Assembly: GCF_018595715.1 (NCBI RefSeq)
Contig: NZ_JAHEOJ010000014.1
Span: 248,001-312,000, forward strand
DNA: 64,000 bases
Source: Glaciecola sp. XM2
GTDB taxonomy: Bacteria > Pseudomonadota > Gammaproteobacteria > Enterobacterales > Alteromonadaceae
Reading direction: 5' to 3'
Part shown: piece after piece, positions 20,157-28,946 of the stretch
How positions within the stretch are numbered: position 1 is the first letter of the stretch
Layout of the letters: each line of letters starts with the position of its first letter
Notes under the pieces: model-generated
Told to the model about the DNA's origin: nothing
The model's input: only the letters and a program-made list of their open reading frames with translations
Database searches by the model: none
Program-made: the position numbers and the translations under genes

Positions 20157-21015
20157 GTAGTTCATTTCCTTGAGTGGTCGTTGTGTGTTGGAACGGTATT
20201 AACTTATCAATGCTCTCTTGCCATCCGGCAGGACCATAGTGTGTGCTAGTTATAACGGTGTTTTGTGCGCTTAATGTCGGCGGCGCATTTACTGGTGATA
20301 AAATTCGTACCCCGATATCTGCCGCTTCAAGCATGGCAATATCATTATTACCATCGCCTAGTGCAATTGTCATGGTTTGTGCCAGTCCAAATTGCGCGGT
20401 GTATTCATCCGTAAGGCGTTTTAGGGCATATCCTTTATTTGTATCGCCGCAGATATGCAGAAATCGCCCACCTAAAAGCGGGCATGCGCCTAAAGCGCGA
20501 GTACGCTCGATAAACTCATCACGTTGGGCAATCGACCCTTTCCAGAGCAAAGGTTCGCCATAGAGTCGCTGTGAAGCGAGAAGGGCGTCTTGTTCAGATA
20601 ACCCTGTAGCCTCGGATATTTCGGTCAAACTCATGTCATTAAACCCTTGGAACATCTGACCGAATTGAGGTTTTAACTGCTCAATAACTTCAATCCAATG
20701 CGAGCGAGGTGAGGCAAGGCTCAATACGTCAAAATCCCCATCTCTAATAGCACCCTCTGGTTGAGTGGGGAAAGTATGCGTGGGAATGTAAACCGCTGCA
20801 CCATTTTCAGTGATAAATGGGGTATCTAAGTGCATTGCGTCTCTGAGTTTGAGTACTTCGGCAGCGGTTTTGCTAGTATTTAAAATAACCGGAATATTAG
20901 CCTGTTTGAGTCGTTCAAGCGCGCTTTTTGCCGCATCAAAGGCGTAGGAGTGATGGTCTAGCAGTGTGCCATCTAAATCACTATAAATCAGTATAAAAGT
21001 ATCCTTTGATATCAT
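20149..21015 (-). CDS. HAD-IIB phosphatase of the mannosyl-3-phosphoglycerate phosphatase family (probable GpgP)
   Basis: Likely removes the phosphate from glucosyl-3-phosphoglycerate to give glucosylglycerate. HAD motif I is YSDLDGTLLD (Asp13, Asp15), motif II is in VILNTSK, and motif III/IV in ALGDGNNDIAMLEAADIG. The FITENGAAVYIP segment is characteristic of the MpgP family. The 288-residue gene overlaps both neighbours (ATGA with the kinase, 8 bases with gpgS), which points to strict co-expression. The sugar it acts on is inferred from the neighbouring synthase. Confidence 0.85.
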   Translation of the reverse strand: MISKDTFILIYSDLDGTLLDHHSYAFDAAKSALERLKQANIPVILNTSKTAAEVLKLRDAMHLDTPFITENGAAVYIPTHTFPTQPEGAIRDGDFDVLSLASPRSHWIEVIEQLKPQFGQMFQGFNDMSLTEISEATGLSEQDALLASQRLYGEPLLWKGSIAQRDEFIERTRALGACPLLGGRFLHICGDTNKGYALKRLTDEYTAQFGLAQTMTIALGDGNNDIAMLEAADIGVRILSPVNAPPTLSAQNTVITSTHYGPAGWQESIDKLIPFQHTTTTQGNELHG

Positions 21016-21881
21016 GAAACTATATTCCGATTTTCATCTAGTTGATATACAACATTACAACTATCACCTAGGGTGTTCAAACCGTGCTCAGTAATTCTCT
21101 GATAGTGTTGAATAAAGCGCAATATTTGAGCATCGCTCATGCCAAGGCCGTCTTGAGAGCCTAACTTGCTTAACATCTTATGCTCTTGCTCACATCGCCA
21201 CTTGTATATGCAATCAAAGCTAGGTGAGCGCAGCATTATCATATAATCGATGTTAGCAAAAATTGATTGGTAGGGCCCCGCGAGTTCGGCATTTACAAAA
21301 CTGCGCCAGATACAGCGAGCGTCTTGATGTGCCTCAAGCGCATTAACAGGCTTTTTGAGATCTTCGTCGGATTGTGCTGTTACCCCCACGCACCAGCCCT
21401 CAAGAATAATAATATCGGTGTTCCCGTCAACGGTTTGGTGGAATACAGGCTCCGCTCGGTCATCAATTGCTTTATCAAATACCGGGATAGTGCAGGGTAT
21501 ATGATTGACTAAATCTGATAAGACCGATGCTAACAGTTCAGTATCATGTGTGCCGGGCACCCCCCGTGTTGCAAGCAAGGGATGCACGTTTTGTGAAAGT
21601 AGTAAGCGTTCGTTTTTGGTGAGATAAAAATCATCGAGTGACATCGACACTACGCAAAGATCGCTAATTTGAGGGATTAGCTTCGCTAGCAGCGCACATA
21701 AAGTACTCTTACCAGAACCCTGTGCACCATTGATGCCCACAATAATGGGTTTATTTGCACCATCGTGGTGCGCAATAATGCTTTTTGCTAACGGGATAAA
21801 TCGTTCTTCAGCCTCTTTGATATATGCGTTTGGCAAGGACTCTTGCTCAATAAAATCGTTCAGGAGCTGCGTGATACTCAC
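21012..21881 (-). CDS. Glycerate kinase, P-loop GLYK type
   Basis: P-loop kinase of the uridine-kinase/phosphoribulokinase superfamily, similar to plant-type D-glycerate 3-kinases. In 289 residues: Walker A GAQGSGKST (52-60), SLDDFYLT switch region, ILEGWCVG and the late WRCEQEHKM segment typical of GLYK. It would return glycerate released by the phosphorylase to 3-phosphoglycerate, the acceptor for GpgS. It is the first gene of the four-gene operon and overlaps the phosphatase by four bases. Product position (2- or 3-phosphate) is not decided by sequence reading. Confidence 0.82.
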   Translation of the reverse strand: MSITQLLNDFIEQESLPNAYIKEAEERFIPLAKSIIAHHDGANKPIIVGINGAQGSGKSTLCALLAKLIPQISDLCVVSMSLDDFYLTKNERLLLSQNVHPLLATRGVPGTHDTELLASVLSDLVNHIPCTIPVFDKAIDDRAEPVFHQTVDGNTDIIILEGWCVGVTAQSDEDLKKPVNALEAHQDARCIWRSFVNAELAGPYQSIFANIDYMIMLRSPSFDCIYKWRCEQEHKMLSKLGSQDGLGMSDAQILRFIQHYQRITEHGLNTLGDSCNVVYQLDENRNIVS

Positions 21882-21890
21882 AAAATACCT

Positions 21891-22006
21891 CTTGGCACAG
21901 TGCTAAAGATGCTAGCGCGCTGCGCCACAAAGCGGCGCAGTAGTAAATTATTATGTGTCGATATAGTTAAGGTCATCGAAGAAGGTATATCACGTTCTGT
22001 GCCAAG
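21891..22006. promoter_or_regulatory. Inverted repeat and hairpin in front of the glucosylglycerate operon
   Basis: The 143-base gap before the operon holds CTTGGCACAG (21891-21900) and its exact inverted copy CTGTGCCAAG (21997-22006), 96 bases apart. Between them is a 7-bp hairpin CTGCGCC/GGCGCAG (21920-21940) with a 7-base loop and no T-run. The arms may be paired sites for a regulator acting by looping, or half-sites at the operon promoter. No convincing sigma-70 pair was picked out. Confidence 0.45.
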
Positions 22007-22024
22007 TACTCAGTTGGCCACAAA

Positions 22025-23002
22025 TTACTTCGTACGTGCTACAAATGTTGCTCGACGAGGCGCGCTATATCCTTCAATTGTTTTCGTTCGGTCGTTGGGA
22101 TCCAAAAAGTCTATTAATGATTGATTGGTCATCCATTGGGTTGCCCTTTGCTCATCGGTGGTGGTGACATTGTCGTCTACCAGTGATACATCACAAAACC
22201 CGACTTTTTCAAGCCACACGATCATCGCCTTAATACTCGGTAAGAAATACACATTTCGCATTTGTGCATATCGTTTAGGAGGCATAAATACGGTGTTCTC
22301 ATCACCTTCCACTACTAAGGTTTCTAGTAATAATTGGCCATCCTTATTAAGTTGAGCTTTAAGCTGCTTTAAAAATGCCAGTGGGTCAGGGCGGTGGTAT
22401 AGCACACCCATCGAAAATACCGTATCGAAGGCTTTTGTGTCAGGCATTTGCTCAATGCCTACAGGCAGGTAATGTATATTGGTTTGAGCGCAATAGCGCT
22501 TAACGCATTGGAACTGATAAAAGAATAGGGTGGTAGGGTCAATACCGACTACTTGCGTTGCACCGGCTTCATACATGCGAAATAAGTGATACCCGCTGCC
22601 ACAGCCTACATCTAAGACGCGATGCCCTTGAAGAGAGCTTAAATAAGGCAACACGCGCTGCCACTTCCAATCAGAACGCCACTCTGTATCAATATGTACG
22701 CCAAAGAACTCAAAAGGGCCCTTGCGCCACGGCATAAATTGTTGCAATACACTGGTCAAGTGTTTTTGCGCACCCTCAGTTAGCGTTTTATCTCCTTCGA
22801 CGCAAACCGTATCGCCAATACAGATATTCGTGTTCTCTGGCTTTGGTAAGGCCTGTAACTGCTTGTCCCACTTTGCTGCATCAGCATGCTGAGCCACGCC
22901 GTCCCATGATTCAATTAAAGGAAGTAAGGTCGGCAAACTTTTTTGTAGAGGCGTGTTTAAAGCAGATTGATAAAACTGAGCCTTCCAATGGTTGTTCGTC
23001 AT
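22025..23002 (-). CDS. cmoB: tRNA U34 carboxymethyltransferase
   Basis: Uses carboxy-S-adenosylmethionine to convert 5-hydroxyuridine-34 to cmo5U in tRNA. In 325 residues, the Rossmann motif VLDVGCGSGYHLFRM, the GPFEFFGVHIDTEWRSDWKW segment and YHRPDPLAFLK are typical of CmoB. Its ATG shares one base with the cmoA stop (TAATG), so the pair is translationally coupled. Confidence 0.96.
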   Translation of the reverse strand: MTNNHWKAQFYQSALNTPLQKSLPTLLPLIESWDGVAQHADAAKWDKQLQALPKPENTNICIGDTVCVEGDKTLTEGAQKHLTSVLQQFMPWRKGPFEFFGVHIDTEWRSDWKWQRVLPYLSSLQGHRVLDVGCGSGYHLFRMYEAGATQVVGIDPTTLFFYQFQCVKRYCAQTNIHYLPVGIEQMPDTKAFDTVFSMGVLYHRPDPLAFLKQLKAQLNKDGQLLLETLVVEGDENTVFMPPKRYAQMRNVYFLPSIKAMIVWLEKVGFCDVSLVDDNVTTTDEQRATQWMTNQSLIDFLDPNDRTKTIEGYSAPRRATFVARTK

Positions 23003-23748
23003 TATTTTATTGCCACCATCGATGCAAAATTAAGGTTTTGATACCACGTTGAGATTTCGGTAAAGCCCGCTGTACGCATGCGATTTAGATGAGTATCTAG
23101 CGTATCTAGTATCATCACGTCTTCAAGCGCTGAGCGCTTTTGGCTAATTTCTAAATCTGAATAACCATTGTCACGTTTAAAATCGTGATGTAGGTCGATA
23201 AGTAAATGATTAACGCTCTCGGAGTTTGCTTTAATTTTTTCAGAGATAATACATATACCCCCTGGCTCTAAGGCCCTATATATATCACTTACAATCTTTT
23301 GACGATGCTCTTGGGAGATAAATTGAAGGGTAAAGTTAATCACGGCCATATTGCAAGGAAGTAGGCTAATGTTCGTGATGTCGCCCTCTGACACGTTTAT
23401 CGTTGAACAATGGCGATAAGACGCAATGTGCTGCCGACACCGCTTGACCATCGCCTCAGAGTTATCAATTGCCGATATTCGCAACGCGTTAGGCGCACAT
23501 TGCTTGGCGATAGATAAACTAACACTCCCTGTGGAGCAGCCTAGGTCGTATACATGCGAATTGTCAGCAAGTGTGTTTTTAGCAATCTTACCAATCCCAT
23601 CGACTATGGTTTGATAACCTGGCACTGAGCGGTTGATCATATCTGGAAATACGTCCACTACCGCTTGATTGAAGGTAAAAGGGTGCAAATCAGGTCTTGC
23701 TTGACTAAATAGCGTATCAGTCTGATTTATGTTGTCTTGTTGACTCAT
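23002..23748 (-). CDS. cmoA: Carboxy-SAM synthase
   Basis: Makes carboxy-S-adenosylmethionine from SAM and prephenate, the cofactor for CmoB next door. A 248-residue class I methyltransferase fold: VYDLGCSTGSVSLSIA, AIDNSEAMVKRC, and INFTLQFIS as in E. coli CmoA. Start ATG 23748. It heads the cmoA-cmoB operon and faces the response-regulator gene across a 206-base gap. Confidence 0.96.
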   Translation of the reverse strand: MSQQDNINQTDTLFSQARPDLHPFTFNQAVVDVFPDMINRSVPGYQTIVDGIGKIAKNTLADNSHVYDLGCSTGSVSLSIAKQCAPNALRISAIDNSEAMVKRCRQHIASYRHCSTINVSEGDITNISLLPCNMAVINFTLQFISQEHRQKIVSDIYRALEPGGICIISEKIKANSESVNHLLIDLHHDFKRDNGYSDLEISQKRSALEDVMILDTLDTHLNRMRTAGFTEISTWYQNLNFASMVAIK

Positions 23749-23904
23749 TTTGTATACTTATGTGCAATGTTGGTTTTAATGAACGTGCTTTATTATGGCG
23801 TTAATTCGAAGTTAGGACCAGCGTAACGTGAAATGTACTGTATCAGTTGCAGTGAAATTGTGTACTTTTTACTTATTTTCTATGAGTTTATGTATTATTA
23901 TGAC

Positions 23905-23931
23905 AAGCAGTGAATAGGACTCTCACTGCTT
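23905..23931 (+). promoter_or_regulatory. Perfect 9-bp hairpin in the leader of the response-regulator gene
   Basis: AAGCAGTGA (23905-23913) and TCACTGCTT (23923-23931) form a perfect inverted repeat around a 9-base loop, 23 bases before the regulator's ATG. TATTAT at 23893-23898 could be a -10 hexamer just upstream. The element may be a binding site for the regulator itself or a leader structure. The T-run after it is too short for a standard terminator. Nothing else was seen in the gap (23749-23954). Confidence 0.45.
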
Positions 23932-23954
23932 TATGACTCATAGGTGCAAAAAGT

Positions 23955-24590
23955 ATGATTAAAATTTTGATCGCAGATGATCACCCGCTTTACAGAGAAG
24001 CATTGCTATATGCGCTTCAAATGCGGCTTGATAAGGTAAAGTTTTTAGAGTCTGATTCCCTCGATTCTGTGCTAACCGCTGCGAAGAAAAATCGTAATTT
24101 GAATTTAATCCTACTTGATTTATCCATGCCTGGATGTGATGACTATTTTGGGTTACTGAAAGTGATTGAAACGTGTCCTGACATTCCTATCGCGGTTATT
24201 TCAGCATATGACTCTGCCGAAAACATTTCGCAGGTCATGGCATTTGGCGCGAAGGCTTTTATTCCCAAATCCACGTCCACAGATGAGCTCATCGATGTTA
24301 TTCAGAAGGTGCTCGATGGAGAAACGTGGACGCCTCCGGAAGTAACAGATGCCCTTGAGTCAGTTAATGACAATATTATAGAAATTGCTAAGCAAGTCGC
24401 TCAACTAACACCTAAGCAGTTTAACGTACTACGGTTGTTGCGTGAGGGCATGATGAATAAACAAATTGCTGCTCAATTGAATGTGACAGAGGCGACCGTG
24501 AAAGCACATATTGGTGCTATCTTAAAGCAGCTTGATGTAAAATCACGCACTCAAATACTGCTTAAAACCGAAAAATTACAACTTAACTAA
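23955..24590 (+). CDS. LuxR/NarL-type response regulator (orphan)
   Basis: Two-domain regulator of 211 residues. The receiver domain has Asp8-Asp9 (IADDH), phospho-acceptor Asp55 (LLDLSMPG) and Lys105 (FIPKST). The C-terminal LuxR-type helix-turn-helix runs from LTPKQFNVLRLL to KAHIGAILKQL. No histidine kinase gene is in the window. The stop overlaps the next start by one base (TAATG), so it is coupled to adenosine deaminase. Target genes are unknown. Confidence 0.9.
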   Translation: MIKILIADDHPLYREALLYALQMRLDKVKFLESDSLDSVLTAAKKNRNLNLILLDLSMPGCDDYFGLLKVIETCPDIPIAVISAYDSAENISQVMAFGAKAFIPKSTSTDELIDVIQKVLDGETWTPPEVTDALESVNDNIIEIAKQVAQLTPKQFNVLRLLREGMMNKQIAAQLNVTEATVKAHIGAILKQLDVKSRTQILLKTEKLQLN

Positions 24591-25585
24591 TGGTCTTAAA
24601 TATACCAGCGAAAGTTGAACTGCATCGTCATCTCGACGGCAATATTCGAGTATCTACCATTCTTGCCTTAGCTAATGAGTTTGACTTGCCTCTGCCAAGT
24701 TATGAACTTGAGTCGCTGCAACGTGCTATCTATATTCAAGACAGGACTTCTGATCTGTTAGCATTTTTACAAAAGCTAGACTACGGTGTGTCGGTACTTG
24801 TTAGTGCACAAGCGTGTGAGCGAGTCGCATATGAAAATGTTGAAGACCTTGCTCGAGAAAATATTGCTTACGGCGAGCTAAGGTTTTCGCCTTACTATAT
24901 GGCAATGAAGCATAATTTGCAGCTTGATGAAGTAGTTGCAGCGGTGGTTAGAGGCGTTCTGGCTGCTCAGCAAGACTTTAACGTAAAGGTAAACTTAATT
25001 GGAATTTTAAGTCGCACCTTTGGCGTTGAACACTGCCATAAAGAATTAGATGCATTATTAGCGCATCATAAAGATATTGTTGCGCTCGATTTGGCCGGGG
25101 ATGAGAAAGGGTTTCCCGCGAAGATGTTTCAAGCGCATTTTGACAAAGCAAAGGCGCTGACTAAATGGCGATATACCATTCATGCTGGCGAAGCAGATGG
25201 CGCTCAAAGTGTTTGGGACGCGATCCACTACTTACATGCCGATAGAATCGGACATGGCGTGCGAGCAATAGAAGATAAGGGCTTGTTAGATTACGTGGCG
25301 GCAAACAAGATTGGTATAGAAAGCTGCTTAACCTCTAATTATCAAACAGGCACTTGGATTGATACACCGTCTCATCCCATGCTTACTTTTTTAGAGCGTG
25401 GAATCGAAGTGTCCCTGCATACCGATGATCCAGGTGTATCGAACATTACGCTAGATGATGAGTTTGCACTGGCCAAGCGTGTCTTAGGTATTAGCGATGA
25501 GCAATCTCTACAGTTAAAGATAAATGCGATTAACCAAGCATTTATTTCTGAGAATCACAAAGCGTCTCTTTTACACCAACCATAA
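24590..25585 (+). CDS. add: Adenosine deaminase
   Basis: Zinc enzyme converting adenosine and deoxyadenosine to inosine forms in purine salvage. The 331 residues align closely with E. coli Add (333): zinc ligands His12 and His14 in ELHRHLDGNIR, RFSPYYMAM, catalytic Glu in HAGEADG, RIGHGV, IESCLTSN and the zinc Asp in HTDDPGVSN. It is translated from a TAATG junction with the response-regulator gene and ends 1 base before a strong terminator. Confidence 0.96.
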   Translation: MVLNIPAKVELHRHLDGNIRVSTILALANEFDLPLPSYELESLQRAIYIQDRTSDLLAFLQKLDYGVSVLVSAQACERVAYENVEDLARENIAYGELRFSPYYMAMKHNLQLDEVVAAVVRGVLAAQQDFNVKVNLIGILSRTFGVEHCHKELDALLAHHKDIVALDLAGDEKGFPAKMFQAHFDKAKALTKWRYTIHAGEADGAQSVWDAIHYLHADRIGHGVRAIEDKGLLDYVAANKIGIESCLTSNYQTGTWIDTPSHPMLTFLERGIEVSLHTDDPGVSNITLDDEFALAKRVLGISDEQSLQLKINAINQAFISENHKASLLHQP

Positions 25586-25612
25586 AAAAACCGGACATCG
25601 TCCGGTTTTTTA
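25585..25612. terminator. Bidirectional intrinsic terminator between add and fadE
   Basis: CCGGAC-ATC-GTCCGG stem with A-run before and T-run after it, so it can stop transcripts from both the plus-strand add and the minus-strand fadE. Confidence 0.9.
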
Positions 25613-25631
25613 TTGATAGTTAGCTAGCCTG

Positions 25632-28106
25632 TTACGCTGCTTTTTTAGGAGCTCGCTTTTTAGCGGCTGGCTTTTTCACTTTCTTACTGGTGGCTGCGAG
25701 TAACTCTTGCGGATCAAAATCATCAACATTAATGGTCCGTAGTCTACCCGCCTCAGTTTCACGCATAAGCTTAGCGTCATCTTCACTAATGATATTCGCC
25801 GCTAGCGCCTTGTCGGCAAGCAAGTCTAACTGGGTCATCGGCAGTTTCTCACTAAGGGCTTTGCAGATTTTATCGAAAATAGGCTCTACCTTGATCATAT
25901 TTTCAAGGGTCTGCTCTAAATCACCAAATAAGCTGCCTTCAACTCGTTCTAGATATTGTCCATCACCAAGACGAGAGCGTGCACTACAAGGGTTTTGTAG
26001 AATGTGTGCAATCTTGTGCTCTAACTTGTCTGAAGGCTTATCAAAACGTATGCCAAAGGGTTGAACCAATGCGCGCAATACCCAACCTACCGGTTTAACT
26101 GGGAAGTTACGAATAAAGTCGTCTATCGCAACGTCGATTTGATGCAAGCTATCTTGCATTGCCCAATGCACAAAAGGTAAGTCTTCTTGTAGGCGACCTT
26201 GCTCATCGTAGCGCTTGAGTACCGCACTGCCTAAATATAGGTGACTTAACACATCACCAAGACGAGCGGACAGGCGTTCACGACGCTTCAAAGAACCACC
26301 GAGCACACCCATGCTGATATCGGTCAGTAAGGCTAGGTTTGAAGAATAGCCCTGCAACGCGCGATAGTATCTATTGGTGCTGTCGTTAAACGGCGTGCTG
26401 CTAGCAAGGTTACCACTAATGGTGAACCACAATGAGCGTATGGTATTACTCATCGCAAACCCTATGTGACCCCAAACCGCTTTATCAAACGCTTCTAATT
26501 GCTCTTGTTTGTCTTCAATTTGTGCCGCATAAATCTCATCTAATACATATGGGTGACAGCGCATCGCGCCTTGGCCAAATATCATCATATTACGCGTTAA
26601 GATGTTGGCACCTTCCACCGTAATAGAAATAGGCGTACCTTGATATGCACGTCCTAGGTAGTTATTGGGCCCCAAACAAATGCCCTTACCACCGTGGATG
26701 TCCATTGAATCATTTACGGCCGTGCGCATTTTCTCAGTGAGGTGATATTTACATATCGCTGATATGACAGATGGCTTTTGGCCTAAATCGACACCTGCAG
26801 TTGAGAAAGACGTGACCGCGTCCATCAAATATGCGTTTCCGCCAATACGTCCTAGCATTTCCTCTACGCCTTCCATTTGCCCGATAGGTAAACGGAACTG
26901 ACGGCGGATACGAGCGTAGGCACCGGTTGCTAATGCTAATTGCTTTGCTCCACCTGCAGCCGAAGAGGGTAAGGTAATGCAGCGACCAACCGATAAACAC
27001 TCCATCAGCATACGCCAGCCTTTGCCTGCCATCTTTTCGCCGCCAATGATGTAGCTAAGTGGCACAAACATATCTTCACCTTGCAACGGTCCGTTATGAA
27101 ACGGCACATTGAGCGGGAAATGACGACGGCCTATTTTGAGCCCTTCAGTGTCTCTTGGAATAAGGGCACAAGTGATACCTAAATCTTCTTGATCGCCTAA
27201 CAGTCCATCTGGATCATATAGTTTGAACGCTAATCCGACAACGGTTGCCACAGGTGCTAATGTGATATAACGCTTGTTGAATGTCAGTGACATTCCAAGC
27301 ACCTCTTCACCATTGAACATGCCTTTTTTGACGATGCCTTGATCTGGGATCGCGCCGGCATCCGAACCCGCTTCTGGGCTGGTGAGTGCGAAGCAGGGGA
27401 TCTCATCACCCACCGCTAGACGAGGTAGGTAGTAGTCTTGTTGCTCAGCGGTACCATAATGTTGCAATAGCTCACCCGGACCTAATGAATTCGGCACGCC
27501 TACTGTGCTTGATAAGACGGCATTCACGCCCGCGAGCTTTTGAAGTACTCTTGACTGTGCGTAAGCAGAAAAGGCTAAACCACCGTATTTTTTCTCGATG
27601 ATCATCGCAAAGAACTTATGCTTTTTCAGGTAAGCCCACACTTCGTCAGGCAAATCTGCGTCAACGTGATTTACCTGCCAGTCATCGACCATGGTGCACA
27701 CTTCATTGCACGGGCCGTCCAAAAAGGCTTGTTCCTCAGCCGTTAAACGCGGCTGAGCTATTGCATGCAGCTTTTGCCATTCAGGTTTGCCGCTAAACAA
27801 GTCTCCGTCCCACCACACGGTGCCCGCGTCAATCGCTTCTTGTTCAGTTTGCGACATCTCTGGAGACACACTCTTATAGAAAGCGAGAAGTTTGGTACTT
27901 AAAATATCTTTGCGAATAGGCTCATAAGATAGGGGAACCGCCACCAGCGCGAAGAGCAACCAGCTAAAGAACCCAATGGGGCCAGCGATTGTTCCAACGA
28001 GTAATGTAGCACCAACGATGCCTAGGCTTGTTTGTAGGGCATAGCGTTTGTAACTTACAAAGCCAATGGCCGCTAGAACAATAAGGAACCAAATAAAATC
28101 GGACAT
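25632..28106 (-). CDS. fadE: Acyl-CoA dehydrogenase FadE
   Basis: First oxidation step of fatty-acid beta-oxidation, membrane-associated. The 824 residues match the long FadE type (E. coli 814): N-terminal hydrophobic segments (about 3-20 and 28-60), [18 protein letters not shown] flavin-site block, [13 protein letters not shown] and the [13 protein letters not shown] segment. The last about 15 residues form a Lys/Ala/Pro-rich tail ([17 protein letters not shown]). A FadR-like operator lies directly before the start codon, suggesting repression in the absence of long-chain acyl-CoA. Confidence 0.96.
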   Translation of the reverse strand: MSDFIWFLIVLAAIGFVSYKRYALQTSLGIVGATLLVGTIAGPIGFFSWLLFALVAVPLSYEPIRKDILSTKLLAFYKSVSPEMSQTEQEAIDAGTVWWDGDLFSGKPEWQKLHAIAQPRLTAEEQAFLDGPCNEVCTMVDDWQVNHVDADLPDEVWAYLKKHKFFAMIIEKKYGGLAFSAYAQSRVLQKLAGVNAVLSSTVGVPNSLGPGELLQHYGTAEQQDYYLPRLAVGDEIPCFALTSPEAGSDAGAIPDQGIVKKGMFNGEEVLGMSLTFNKRYITLAPVATVVGLAFKLYDPDGLLGDQEDLGITCALIPRDTEGLKIGRRHFPLNVPFHNGPLQGEDMFVPLSYIIGGEKMAGKGWRMLMECLSVGRCITLPSSAAGGAKQLALATGAYARIRRQFRLPIGQMEGVEEMLGRIGGNAYLMDAVTSFSTAGVDLGQKPSVISAICKYHLTEKMRTAVNDSMDIHGGKGICLGPNNYLGRAYQGTPISITVEGANILTRNMMIFGQGAMRCHPYVLDEIYAAQIEDKQEQLEAFDKAVWGHIGFAMSNTIRSLWFTISGNLASSTPFNDSTNRYYRALQGYSSNLALLTDISMGVLGGSLKRRERLSARLGDVLSHLYLGSAVLKRYDEQGRLQEDLPFVHWAMQDSLHQIDVAIDDFIRNFPVKPVGWVLRALVQPFGIRFDKPSDKLEHKIAHILQNPCSARSRLGDGQYLERVEGSLFGDLEQTLENMIKVEPIFDKICKALSEKLPMTQLDLLADKALAANIISEDDAKLMRETEAGRLRTINVDDFDPQELLAATSKKVKKPAAKKRAPKKAA

Positions 28107-28114
28107 AAAATCTC

Positions 28115-28131
28115 CAAAGGTCAGACCAGAT
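28115..28131 (-). promoter_or_regulatory. FadR-like operator before fadE
   Basis: Read on the minus strand, ATCTGGTCTGACCTTTG matches the FadR consensus ANCTGGTCNGACNTNTT at every fixed position but the last. It ends 9 bases before the fadE start codon, overlapping the ribosome-site region. TATACC about 15 bases further upstream may be the -10 hexamer. No fadR gene is in the window. Confidence 0.6.
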
Positions 28132-28171
28132 ACTTAAAGGTATAATTTATGGCGTGAAATATCAAGTTTTC

Positions 28172-28199
28172 ATAAAAAAAGAGGACATACATCCTCTTT
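28172..28199 (-). terminator. Intrinsic terminator of the purMN-DUF3108 operon
   Basis: On the minus strand, AAAGAGGA-TGTATG-TCCTCTTT is followed by a run of seven T. It lies about 40 bases after the DUF3108 stop codon and upstream of fadE on the same strand, so it insulates fadE from the purine operon. Confidence 0.85.
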
Positions 28200-28238
28200 A
28201 CATTTAAACCGAAGTATCTTCACATTACTTAAGAATAC

Positions 28239-28946
28239 TCACTCGCGTATATACTCGATCAGCTTTATTTCACCTTGTTCCTTGCCGTCTTTAAATTGTT
28301 GCAGGCGTACCAGTGAATAATCTAAATCAGGTGAGAACCACGCGTATGTGACGCGGCGATTAGATTCTCGATCAATTTTCACCTTTATCGCATCAAGATC
28401 ACCGTATGGAAGTGAGACATTTTCATTCTCCATAACTGAAAACGCATAGCTACGTTTTTCGCCACGGGTATTGATGAAATCATAAGAGAACGCTTCTACG
28501 CCTTCGGCAAGTCGCTTTGATAAATCGACTCGAAAAAGCTGGTTGTCTAGCTCATTTTGCCATTCATATTGTGGGAAATCGTCTATCAATATCTGGTCAG
28601 TTTGTTGGTCAAATTGTACGTTAATGCGTTTGTTAGAGCCAAAGCCTTCGCGGCGGTATTCATAAGTAATGGGGACGAGCTTGTTGTCTTCTACTTTAAA
28701 TATACTGGTTTCATAGCGTCTATCAGATAGAAAAAACTTAGAAACGGATGAATGATAATCGAGTTGAAAGCGTTGGTCTTCGATCCTCTTAAGGGCTAAA
28801 GATGCTTTGCCAACATCTTTGCCCTTGTAATACGCTACATAACTTGAGCTAAACGGGACTAAATCAGCGCTATAAGCAGTAAAACTCTTACTTCCAAGAA
28901 GTAAAAGCAAGACTAATGCGCCTGTTATGAATCTATATTTCGTCAT
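28239..28946 (-). CDS. DUF3108 exported protein
   Basis: A 235-residue exported protein of unknown function. ATG 28946 gives a signal peptide MTKYRFITGALVLLLLLGS ending near AYSA and then the DUF3108 fold start (VPFSSSYVAYYKGKDVGKASLAL). A longer frame to 29021 would put 25 unlikely residues before the signal. It overlaps the purN stop by 14 bases and so belongs to the purM-purN transcript. The link to purine synthesis may be only positional. Confidence 0.8.
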   Translation of the reverse strand: MTKYRFITGALVLLLLLGSKSFTAYSADLVPFSSSYVAYYKGKDVGKASLALKRIEDQRFQLDYHSSVSKFFLSDRRYETSIFKVEDNKLVPITYEYRREGFGSNKRINVQFDQQTDQILIDDFPQYEWQNELDNQLFRVDLSKRLAEGVEAFSYDFINTRGEKRSYAFSVMENENVSLPYGDLDAIKVKIDRESNRRVTYAWFSPDLDYSLVRLQQFKDGKEQGEIKLIEYIRE

